Shown: piece by piece, positions 7,242 to 12,909 of the stretch
Position numbering within the stretch: the stretch's first letter is position 1
Layout of the letters: each line of letters begins with the position of its first letter
NCBI GenBank assembly: GCA_045531495.1
Contig: JAZSED010000117.1
Location: 1-13,373 of the forward strand
Direction: 5' to 3'
DNA length: 13,373 nt
DNA from: URNF01 sp045531495
Lineage (GTDB): Bacteria; Bacillota; Clostridia; Oscillospirales; Acutalibacteraceae
Program-made: the position numbers and the translations under genes
The notes under the pieces: generated by a model
Seen by the model: the letters and a program-made list of their open reading frames with translations, nothing else
What the model was told of the DNA's origin: nothing
Databases searched by the model: none

Positions 7242-7485
7242 ATGCTTTTTCTGCAATATCTTTCATGCAAGCAGGGCAAATGTTATGACCCTTAAAGGTG
7301 GAAACATCGCGTGCGTTGCCGCAAAAGATGCAACAGGGTTGATATTTTTTCAAAAGAATCATACCGTCTTCGGTGAAAATTTCAAGGGAATCGTTATCTT
7401 TAATGTCAAGTAAGGTACGTGTTTCCTTCGGGATGGTGATTCTGCCGAGTTCATCAATTCTGCGAACAATACCGGTGGATTTCAT
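7240..7485 (-). CDS. AbrB/SpoVT-type DNA-binding regulator with C-terminal zinc ribbon
   Basis: The 81-residue protein starts with a swapped-hairpin AbrB domain: MKSTGIVRRIDELGRITIPK at 1-20 and LEIFTEDGMILLKKY at 34-48, the signature of AbrB, Abh and SpoVT N-terminal domains. The last 30 residues carry CCIFCG (51-56) and CPAC (70-73), which look like a four-Cys zinc ribbon. AbrB-type proteins bind AT-rich DNA as dimers or tetramers and act as transition-state or sporulation regulators; the targets cannot be inferred here. The ATG at 7485 is chosen over the TTG at 7503 because GGAG lies 8 bases before it. A near-perfect sigma-A promoter drives it, suggesting strong transcription that may be autoregulated, as is common in the family. 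It ends in the terminator shared with nfnB. Confidence 0.88.
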   Translation of the reverse strand: MKSTGIVRRIDELGRITIPKETRTLLDIKDNDSLEIFTEDGMILLKKYQPCCIFCGNARDVSTFKGHNICPACMKDIAEKA

Positions 7486-7523
7486 AACTACATCTCCTGC
7501 CAAAATTTTGCAATTTTTCCTAT

Positions 7524-7551
7524 ATTATACCATTTTTCGGGGAGATGTCAA
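7524..7551 (-). promoter_or_regulatory. Consensus sigma-A promoter for the AbrB-type gene
   Basis: On the minus strand a perfect TTGACA (7551-7546) is followed by a 16-base spacer and a perfect TATAAT (7529-7524). The AT-rich stretch just downstream (7501-7520) would suit AbrB-type binding, so autoregulation is possible but only inferred. Confidence 0.88.
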
Positions 7552-7553
7552 TG

Positions 7554-7587
7554 AAAAAAGTGTAGGCACGGCTTTTGCCGTGCCTAC
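7554..7587 (-). terminator. Intrinsic terminator of the mini-protein gene
   Basis: A perfect 11-bp stem (7562-7572 with 7577-7587) with a four-base loop is followed on the minus strand by six T (7559-7554). It begins 15 bases after the mini-protein stop codon. The T run ends two bases before the -35 box of the downstream AbrB-type gene, so the two transcription units are insulated with no spare sequence. Confidence 0.9.
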
Positions 7588-7602
7588 GAACCTTATGGGA
7601 TA

Positions 7603-7713
7603 TTAGCAGCCGCAACCACAACCGCAGTCGCTGTCTTCAATAAGCAGGAGGATAATGATGATGAACAGCAACCAAGAGCAGTCAATACCGTTAAATAAGT
7701 TCCTCAAACACAT
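7603..7713 (-). CDS. 36-aa mini-protein: hydrophobic segment plus (Cys-Gly) repeat tail
   Basis: A minus-strand frame of 37 codons begins with ATG at 7713 and ends with TAA at 7605-7603. It has an excellent ribosome binding site, AAGGAGGTG (7729-7721), 7 bases upstream and a strong terminator just downstream, so it has the signals of a real gene. The product opens MCLRNLFNGIDCSW, has an unbroken hydrophobic run LLFIIIILLLI (residues 15-25), a short acidic piece EDSD, and ends CGCGCGC. That is one short membrane-spanning or membrane-inserting helix followed by alternating Cys and Gly: six Cys in 36 residues, four of them in the tail. I do not recognise a named family. The layout recalls tiny hydrophobic proteins with Cys/Gly-rich ends seen in spore-forming Firmicutes, such as small spore-coat-associated YjcZ-like proteins, but the resemblance is one of composition only. 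Metal binding, membrane anchoring or coat cross-linking are all open. Confidence 0.8.
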   Translation of the reverse strand: MCLRNLFNGIDCSWLLFIIIILLLIEDSDCGCGCGC

Positions 7714-7738
7714 GTGTTTCCACCTCCTTCATCACTCC

Positions 7739-7766
7739 ATACTATGAAAAGCCGCGAGAATAGGTG
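7739..7766 (-). promoter_or_regulatory. Candidate sporulation-type (sigma-K-like) promoter for the mini-protein gene
   Basis: On the minus strand CACC (7766-7763), a 16-base spacer and CATAGTAT (7746-7739) resemble the sigma-K pattern (AC, 16-17 bases, CATAnnnTA) with one mismatch. I found no good sigma-A promoter in this gap for the gene. The predicted start would fall only a few bases before the ribosome binding site. The match is short, so chance is a serious alternative. Confidence 0.25.
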
Positions 7767-7773
7767 ATAAAGT

Positions 7774-7802
7774 GTATAAGGAATTTTTTTAGGTCATATA
7801 CT
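7774..7802 (+). promoter_or_regulatory. Candidate promoter for clpC
   Basis: TATACT (7797-7802) is a good -10, but the hexamer 17 bases upstream is GTATAA (7774-7779), poor for sigma-A and closer to the -35 of forespore sigma factors F and G. Read with the preceding bases, the -10 is CATATACT. Which sigma factor reads it is undecided. Confidence 0.3.
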
Positions 7803-7826
7803 CTCTTTATGGAGAGGAGTGGTCAT

Positions 7827-10253
7827 ATGCAATATCGCTTTAAAGGGTTTACGGAAAAGGCTAATACCGCGCTGAATTTATCCATTCGTGCCGCGCAGGC
7901 TTTTGGACATACGTATGTGGGGACGGAGCATCTTTTATTAGGTTTGTTGCGGGAAGGCACCGGGGTTGCAGCGGTTGTTCTTGGTAACTACGGTGTAACT
8001 GTTCCGCAATATGAGAAAAAACTGATTGAAGGACAATCGGTGGGTGCGTTCACCTATGTAACACCGCAGGATTTTTCTCCGCGAACCAAAGCGGTGTTGG
8101 AAAGAGCCGAAGCAGAAGCGGAAAGAATGCAATATGGGTATGTGGGTACCGAGCATATTTTGATGGCGCTTTTGAAGGACGGCAATTCCTCTGCGGTACG
8201 GTATCTTGTCGGTATGGGTGTACAACCGCAACAAATCGAAAAAGGTCTTGGTGACAACGCAAAATATACTGTGCACAACGAAAAAACAAAAGCAAAAGAA
8301 GTGAAGGGTGCGTTAAAAAAATACGGCAGAGACCTTACGGCGTTGGCAAAGTCGGGGAAGATAGATCCTGTTATCGGCAGAGAGCAGGAAATTGAACGTG
8401 TGATACGCATTTTGATACGGCGTACAAAAAACAATCCCTGCTTAATTGGTGAGCCGGGTGTGGGAAAAACAGCCATTGCCGAAGGGCTTGCCGAACGAAT
8501 TTCGCGAGGAGATGTACCGGACCTGTTGAAGGAGAAAATAATTGTGTATTTGGATCTCAACAGTATGATAGCGGGAACCAAGTATCGTGGTGATTTTGAG
8601 GAGCGTATTAAGCAGGCAATCGAAGAGGTGTTGCGCTGTGGCACGGTGATACTGTTTATTGATGAACTACACACCCTCATTGGCGCAGGCACTGCAGAGG
8701 GGGCGGTGGATGCTTCAAATATTTTGAAACCGTATTTGGCGCGTGGTGAATTACAGGTCATCGGAGCCACGACCTTACAAGAATATCGCAAGCATATTGA
8801 GAAGGATGCCGCGCTGGAACGACGCTTTCAACCTGTCAAGGTGGAGGAACCGACTACTGAGCAGGCAATTGCTATTATGAAGGGACTACGCGATCGTTAT
8901 GAGGCACATCATAAAGTAAAAATCAGCGACGAGGCGATTGTTGCCGCGGTAACATTGTCCGAACGGTATATTGCCGATAGATTTTTGCCGGATAAGGCTA
9001 TAGACGTGTTAGATGAAACGGCGGCAGGCGTGCGGTTGTCTACGCCCAATGTCGATCCTGCTATTGACGAGCTGGAGGAACGTGTCAGACGGTTGGATAT
9101 TGAAAAACGTGTTGCGGTGAACGCGCAGGATTTCGAAAAAGCGGCACATTTGCGAGACGAAGAAAGAATTATGCTGGATAATCTGTGCGCAGCGCAGGAA
9201 CGCTTTGAAAAAGAAATCGGTGAGCAAATACGGGTAGTCACCGAAAAGGACGTAGCGGAGACAGTTTCGGTGTGGTCAGGTGTTCCTGTCGTAGATATTT
9301 CGGGTAAGGAAGAAAGTTTGTTGGGTCATTTGGAAGAACATTTGAAAGCGCGTGTAATCGGACAGGATGCGGCGGTTTCCGCGGTGGCAAAGGCGGTGCG
9401 CCGCGGCAGGGCCGGACTGAAGGACCCAAAACGACCGACAGGTTCCTTCATTTTTTTGGGACCGACAGGTGTGGGTAAAACCGAGCTTTCCAAAGCGCTC
9501 GCGGCTGTTGTTTTCGGTGACGAAGACCGTATTATTCGGTTGGATATGTCAGAATATATGGAAAAGCACACGGTATCACGATTGATAGGCACGCCACCCG
9601 GTTATGTCGGTTACGAAGAAGGTGGGCAGCTCACCGAAAAGGTGCGGCAACGGCCGTATAGCGTCGTGTTGTTTGATGAGATTGAAAAAGCACATCCGGA
9701 TGTGTTTAATATACTGTTACAGGTTTTGGAAGACGGTGTGTTAACCGACGCACACGGCAGAACCGTGAGTTTCCGTAATACCCTGATTATTATGACCTCT
9801 AATATCGGTGCGCGCTTGTTGACAGAAAAGCACACACTCGGATTTGGTGAAGAAGACAAAGACAAAGGCCAAAAAGAGGCCGTTCTAAAAGAATTAAAGA
9901 AACATTTCCGCCCTGAATTTTTAAACCGTGTAGATGCCACCATTGTGTTTACCGCGCTGCAAAAAGAAGAAGTACAGATCATCGCTAAAAAGTTGGTCGG
10001 TGAATTGGTGGAGCGCTTGAGCGGTATGGGTATAAAAACCACTATCAGTGATGCCGTATACCGATATTTAGCAGAAGATGGGTATGATGCGGCATACGGT
10101 GTACGACCGTTGCGGCGAAGGATTATTACCGAAATAGAGGATCCGCTTGCTGATCTGTTAATTACACGTAACAGCCACCCGTTTAACGAAATTTTTGTGG
10201 ATATGAAAGACGGAGAAATTATTTGTCATACAAGAGAAACCGTACACCTGTGA
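7827..10253 (+). CDS. clpC: ClpC, AAA+ unfoldase of the ClpCP protease
   Basis: The 808-residue protein has every part of ClpC. Two N-terminal Clp repeats cover about 1-140. AAA module 1 has Walker A GEPGVGKT (208-215) and Walker B VILFIDE (274-280). A middle domain of about 410-465 includes a UVR-like segment (LDIEKRVA to RDEE), shorter than the ClpB coiled coil. AAA module 2 has Walker A GPTGVGKT (545-552), Walker B VVLFDE (613-618) and sensor-2 GVRPLRR (758-764). LGF at 671-673 is the ClpP-docking loop tripeptide, so it should pair with ClpP. It unfolds substrates with ATP and feeds them to ClpP. The frame is open back to 7764; the ATG at 7827 is chosen because GGAGAGGAG (7811-7819) lies 7 bases upstream. 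Unlike the common Firmicutes order, no ctsR, mcsA or mcsB precedes it. Its last six codons lie inside a hairpin. Confidence 0.95.
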   Translation: MQYRFKGFTEKANTALNLSIRAAQAFGHTYVGTEHLLLGLLREGTGVAAVVLGNYGVTVPQYEKKLIEGQSVGAFTYVTPQDFSPRTKAVLERAEAEAERMQYGYVGTEHILMALLKDGNSSAVRYLVGMGVQPQQIEKGLGDNAKYTVHNEKTKAKEVKGALKKYGRDLTALAKSGKIDPVIGREQEIERVIRILIRRTKNNPCLIGEPGVGKTAIAEGLAERISRGDVPDLLKEKIIVYLDLNSMIAGTKYRGDFEERIKQAIEEVLRCGTVILFIDELHTLIGAGTAEGAVDASNILKPYLARGELQVIGATTLQEYRKHIEKDAALERRFQPVKVEEPTTEQAIAIMKGLRDRYEAHHKVKISDEAIVAAVTLSERYIADRFLPDKAIDVLDETAAGVRLSTPNVDPAIDELEERVRRLDIEKRVAVNAQDFEKAAHLRDEERIMLDNLCAAQERFEKEIGEQIRVVTEKDVAETVSVWSGVPVVDISGKEESLLGHLEEHLKARVIGQDAAVSAVAKAVRRGRAGLKDPKRPTGSFIFLGPTGVGKTELSKALAAVVFGDEDRIIRLDMSEYMEKHTVSRLIGTPPGYVGYEEGGQLTEKVRQRPYSVVLFDEIEKAHPDVFNILLQVLEDGVLTDAHGRTVSFRNTLIIMTSNIGARLLTEKHTLGFGEEDKDKGQKEAVLKELKKHFRPEFLNRVDATIVFTALQKEEVQIIAKKLVGELVERLSGMGIKTTISDAVYRYLAEDGYDAAYGVRPLRRRIITEIEDPLADLLITRNSHPFNEIFVDMKDGEIICHTRETVHL

Positions 10254-10270
10254 GGTGTACGGTTTCTCTT
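10232..10270. terminator. Convergent hairpin at the ends of clpC and the LUD gene
   Basis: A perfect 17-bp inverted repeat (10232-10248 with 10254-10270) has a five-base loop. The last clpC codons form the left arm and its stop codon (10251-10253) lies in the loop; the first base of the minus-strand LUD stop codon is the end of the right arm. The plus strand continues TTTAAT, only a weak U tract, and the minus strand has none to speak of, so termination may be partial or the hairpin may mainly protect the 3' ends. Confidence 0.7.
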
Positions 10271-10878
10271 TAATATCCCAAATCTTGGTTGATGAGTATC
10301 ACTTCGAATTGCCCTGAAGAGGGTTTGCCGAGCATAACGCAAAGACCTTTGCAGATACGATCCGCGCTTTTACAATCGTAACATTTATCGGCATTCTTGG
10401 CGCAAGGGGTGTTTTTTTGTAAGCGACGCGCGTTCTTGGGCGCGGCGATATTGCGTGCACGAGAAACAGCGGCTTCGCAGTTTTCGGCAAGTTTATTTTT
10501 CCCAATCAGCAGATACACTTTTTTATGTCCATAAAAAATGTCTGCAACACGGTTGCAGTTGCCGTCAATATTGATAATTTCACCGTTTTCGGATAAACCG
10601 TTTACTGAGGATATGTATATATCTGCTTCGCGTTCTTTTTGTATCACTTCAATGCCGGTCATACCATCGGGTATGCAGGAATGCCACCATACGGTGTTGT
10701 TTCGTAACAGCGCCTCGTAAGCGCCTAGTTCTTTGACGGTCATCGAGCCACCGATGCCAACCGTTTGACCGATGATAGCCTTTTCCAGATACGCTACGGC
10801 TTCTGCGCCCGTTTCAAACACGGAAACAACGTATCCTAATTTTTCAAGATTGGTTTTTACTGTGTCAAATACGCTCAT
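10270..10878 (-). CDS. LUD-domain (LutC/YkgG-like, DUF162) protein with Cys-rich tail
   Basis: The 202-residue product fits the LUD family: an N-terminal helix with NLEKLGYVVSVF, then GIGGSMTVKELG (41-52), and the family block GNCNRVADIFYGHKKVYLLIGKNK, beginning at residue 106. LUD proteins include the LutB/LutC parts of the lactate utilisation complex, but stand-alone forms such as this have no proven reaction; a lactate role should not be assumed. A C-terminal cluster, Cys159, 166, 169, 176 and 180, is spaced like a metal or Fe-S site and is frequent in clostridial members. The ATG at 10878 has AGGAGT 7 bases upstream. The preceding radical SAM gene stops 3 bases before this start, within the spacer after the ribosome binding site, so the two are almost certainly one operon with coupled translation. 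No lutA or lutB gene is nearby. Its stop codon abuts the hairpin shared with clpC. Confidence 0.85.
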   Translation of the reverse strand: MSVFDTVKTNLEKLGYVVSVFETGAEAVAYLEKAIIGQTVGIGGSMTVKELGAYEALLRNNTVWWHSCIPDGMTGIEVIQKEREADIYISSVNGLSENGEIINIDGNCNRVADIFYGHKKVYLLIGKNKLAENCEAAVSRARNIAAPKNARRLQKNTPCAKNADKCYDCKSADRICKGLCVMLGKPSSGQFEVILINQDLGY

Positions 10879-10881
10879 ACT

Positions 10882-11766
10882 TTACACTCCTGTTAGGTCA
10901 AATTGCGGTATCATATCTACACCGCTGCTGTTTTTGTCTTGAATATATCCGTTGGTAATGCCCAGCGAATCGGCATAATCCCAGATTTTATTACACTCAC
11001 GTTTTGTTAAAGGCCGTTGCAGATCGGGAAAATTCTCTAAATCACCAAGTGGTGTGTATTGAAACATAATGCTGATGTATAGAGAATCTTTGTGTTTGGC
11101 TAACCAATCCAACACCGCCATGCTTTCTTTGGTGTGGGAGGGGAGTACCAGATGACGCACCATAGTGCCTTTAATCATCATTCCTGCATCATTTAAAATA
11201 GGCTTTCCTGTTTGCTTCGCCATTTCCAATATAGCGGCGGAGGCGTTGGCGAAATAATCAGAAACGCCGGAAATGCGTTTGGCGATATCCTCGCTAATAT
11301 ACTTCAGGTCGGGCAGATACACGTCTACGTAACCGTTCAAGCCTTGTATTGTTTCGACCCGCTCATACCCGCTTGTGTTATATACAATCGGAATGGAAGG
11401 CTTATAGATGTCCAAAGCCGTTTTTATGGCATCGGCAAAATGGGTGGGGTTTACAAGATTGATATTGTGAGCCCCTTGTTGCTCCAATTCTTTGAAGATG
11501 CTCGCAAGTCGCGCGGGAGAGACGGTCTCTCCGTGATTACAATGGCTGATTTTGCTGTTTTGACAGAAAACACAAGAAAGTGTACACCCTGAAAAGAAGA
11601 CCGTTCCCGAGCCGTTTTTGCCGCTTATACACGGTTCTTCGCCAAAGTGTAATGCCGCACGTGCGATGCGCGGGAAAGCGGGCATACCGCATACGCCGTT
11701 TGAAAAGGTGGTATCTTCCCGTATAACACCGCATTTTCGCGGACAAACTTTACACATTGGTATCAT
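10882..11766 (-). CDS. PflX-like radical SAM protein (COG1313 type)
   Basis: The 294-residue protein has the radical SAM cluster motif CTLSCVFC (Cys61, 65, 68), preceded by an N-terminal Cys set (Cys5, 8, 12, 26 in MCKVCPRKCGV and GVCG) typical of the PflX group. Further family features are NINLVNPTHF (101-110), a VYNTSGYE block (128-135) and DVYLPDLKY (148-156). Such proteins bind a [4Fe-4S] cluster and cleave S-adenosylmethionine to a 5'-deoxyadenosyl radical. They resemble pyruvate formate-lyase activating enzyme, but their target is unknown and no pfl gene is in view. The ATG at 11766 is chosen over an upstream in-frame start at 11817 because AAAGGA (11780-11775) lies 8 bases before it and the upstream start would run into the divergent gene. 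It is the first gene of a unit with the LUD protein. Its promoter must lie inside the divergent gene; I could not identify it. Confidence 0.87.
   Translation of the reverse strand: MIPMCKVCPRKCGVIREDTTFSNGVCGMPAFPRIARAALHFGEEPCISGKNGSGTVFFSGCTLSCVFCQNSKISHCNHGETVSPARLASIFKELEQQGAHNINLVNPTHFADAIKTALDIYKPSIPIVYNTSGYERVETIQGLNGYVDVYLPDLKYISEDIAKRISGVSDYFANASAAILEMAKQTGKPILNDAGMMIKGTMVRHLVLPSHTKESMAVLDWLAKHKDSLYISIMFQYTPLGDLENFPDLQRPLTKRECNKIWDYADSLGITNGYIQDKNSSGVDMIPQFDLTGV
11699..11727 (+). promoter_or_regulatory. Candidate promoter for the CmpB-like gene, inside the divergent radical SAM gene
   Basis: TTTGAA (11699-11704), a 17-base spacer and TATAAC (11722-11727) lie within the first 70 bases of the divergent radical SAM gene. 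They would give a leader of roughly 60 bases for the plus-strand gene starting at 11794. Each hexamer is moderately good, and the location inside coding sequence lowers the certainty. Confidence 0.35.
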
Positions 11767-11793
11767 TTGACAAATCCTTTCTCGGAGGCAAGT

Positions 11794-12222
11794 ATGAAAC
11801 GGAAAAACAGCCATCATTTTTTGCTATTTTTACTCGGCGGCACCGCATATATATGCATTGAATTATGCTGGCGCAGACGGTCACATCCAAGTATGTTTGT
11901 GGTGGGTGGGCTGTGCTTTGGCCTTATCGGAAAAATATATACCGTTTTTGCCGCACGTGCGTTATGGTTGCGTTGCACGCTGTCGGCGTTGGCTGTAACG
12001 GTGGTGGAGTTTATCAGCGGTTGTTTCCTGAATTTACATCTAAAATGCGCCGTTTGGGATTATACAAATAAACGCTGTAATATTTTAGGACAGGTATGCC
12101 TCTTATACACCGTTTTATGGGGCTTGTTAAGTATTCCTGCCGGTGCACTGTACAAACGGTGTTTATTGCTTTTTGACGGTGGGACAAAAAGAGGAGAGAG
12201 GGCACGCATCGCACCGCGGTGA
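11794..12222 (+). CDS. Small membrane protein of the putative ABC-transporter type IV (CmpB-like) family
   Basis: The 142-residue protein has about four hydrophobic segments (residues 9-25, 34-52, 60-80 and 97-119). The motifs ELCWRRRSHPSMFVVGGLCF (23-42), VEFISGCFLN (71-80) and VWDYTNKRCNILGQVCLLYTVLW (87-109) match my memory of the Pfam family named putative ABC-transporter type IV, or ABC_trans_CmpB. Despite that name, transport has not been shown for most members and no ABC ATPase is adjacent. The tail (GGTKRGERARIAPR) is strongly basic. The ATG at 11794 is chosen because CGGAGG lies 5 bases upstream; the frame runs back to a TTG at 11767 with no ribosome binding site. Its start is only 27 bases from the divergent radical SAM start, and its last 60 bases overlap the end of nth on the other strand. 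Confidence 0.78.
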   Translation: MKRKNSHHFLLFLLGGTAYICIELCWRRRSHPSMFVVGGLCFGLIGKIYTVFAARALWLRCTLSALAVTVVEFISGCFLNLHLKCAVWDYTNKRCNILGQVCLLYTVLWGLLSIPAGALYKRCLLLFDGGTKRGERARIAPR

Positions 12223-12795
12223 CCGTGCCGTACATATGTCTCGGCCAAACAGCACCAAACGATGACAAAAAGCATTACTTTCTTCGGGCGGCAACAACTT
12301 TCGCAATGCCATTTCCACTTTGTAGGGGTCTTTGGTATCTACAAGTCCCAATCTTCCCGTAATACGGATGCAGTGCGTGTCGGCAACTACAGCGGGCTTT
12401 CCGTAAATATCTCCGCAAACAAGATTAGCGGTTTTTCTGCCTACGCCCGGAAGCCTGGTCAGCGCTTCTATGGTGTCGGGCACTTGCCCGTCAAAATCCT
12501 CGCACAGCATTTTGCTGAGCGCTACAATATCACGCGCCTTGGTTTTGTATAAGCCGCAAGAGCGGATAAACGGCTCTACATCTTCGGGAACTGCTTGCGC
12601 GGCACTTTGGGGGGTGGGGAAACGTTGGAATAGTGCAGGCGTCACCATATTGACACGCGCATCGGTGCATTGCGCCGACAAGCGGGTTGCTACCAATAAT
12701 TGATAGGGGTCCGCATAGGTAAGCGAACAGATGGCTTGGGGATACCGTTCTTTTAACGCTTCAACCGCAGCTAAAGCACGTTGCTTTTTTGTCAT
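12163..12795 (-). CDS. nth: Endonuclease III (DNA glycosylase/AP lyase)
   Basis: The 210-residue protein has all parts of bacterial Nth: LSAQCTDARVN (39-49), the helix-hairpin-helix LPGVGRKTAN (115-124) with the catalytic Lys121, Asp139 in VVADTHCIRI (136-145), and the C-terminal [4Fe-4S] cysteines Cys188, 195, 198 and 204 with the exact C-x6-C-x2-C-x5-C spacing. It removes oxidised pyrimidines from DNA and nicks the abasic site in base-excision repair. The ATG at 12795 is chosen over an in-frame GTG at 12816 because GAGGAT (12809-12804) lies 8 bases before the ATG while the GTG has no ribosome binding site. Its own promoter is back to back with that of rarA, another genome-maintenance gene. 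The 3' end overlaps the convergent CmpB-like gene by 60 bp, an unusually long convergent overlap for two intact genes. Confidence 0.95.
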   Translation of the reverse strand: MTKKQRALAAVEALKERYPQAICSLTYADPYQLLVATRLSAQCTDARVNMVTPALFQRFPTPQSAAQAVPEDVEPFIRSCGLYKTKARDIVALSKMLCEDFDGQVPDTIEALTRLPGVGRKTANLVCGDIYGKPAVVADTHCIRITGRLGLVDTKDPYKVEMALRKLLPPEESNAFCHRLVLFGRDICTARSPRCDACPLSSFCPTVKKQ

Positions 12796-12817
12796 ACAAA
12801 CCACATCCTCAATCACT

Positions 12818-12847
12818 AAAGTACCATATTTGGCGTGTTCTTGTCAA
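12818..12847 (-). promoter_or_regulatory. Sigma-A promoter for nth
   Basis: On the minus strand a perfect TTGACA (12847-12842) is followed by an 18-base spacer and TACTTT (12823-12818), just upstream of the nth leader. The -35 box is 6 bases from the -35 box of the divergent rarA promoter. Confidence 0.7.
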
Positions 12848-12853
12848 TTTATC

Positions 12854-12882
12854 TTGCACTTTTTGTGTTTTTTTGGTACAAT
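12854..12882 (+). promoter_or_regulatory. Sigma-A promoter for rarA
   Basis: TTGCAC (12854-12859), a 17-base spacer rich in T, and TACAAT (12877-12882) precede rarA. The start point is expected near 12889 and the ribosome binding site AAGGAGG is at 12896-12902. Confidence 0.75.
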
Positions 12883-12909
12883 ACAAGAGTTATGAAAGGA
12901 GGCGGTTTT

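Noticed and set aside
7650..7680. Plus-strand AGGAGG-like site with ATGATGATG inside the mini-protein gene
   Set aside because: The frame that follows is very short; the purine-rich run is the complement of Ile/Leu codons of the minus-strand gene.
11767..11817. Upstream start of the radical SAM gene at 11817 and upstream TTG start of the CmpB-like gene at 11767
   Set aside because: Neither has a ribosome binding site and each would run into the other gene; the starts at 11766 and 11794 have good sites.
12201..12229. Hairpin GGCACG/CGTGCC with an inner CACCGCGGTG palindrome as a terminator for the CmpB-like gene
   Set aside because: It is interrupted, has no following T run on either strand, and lies inside the nth coding sequence.
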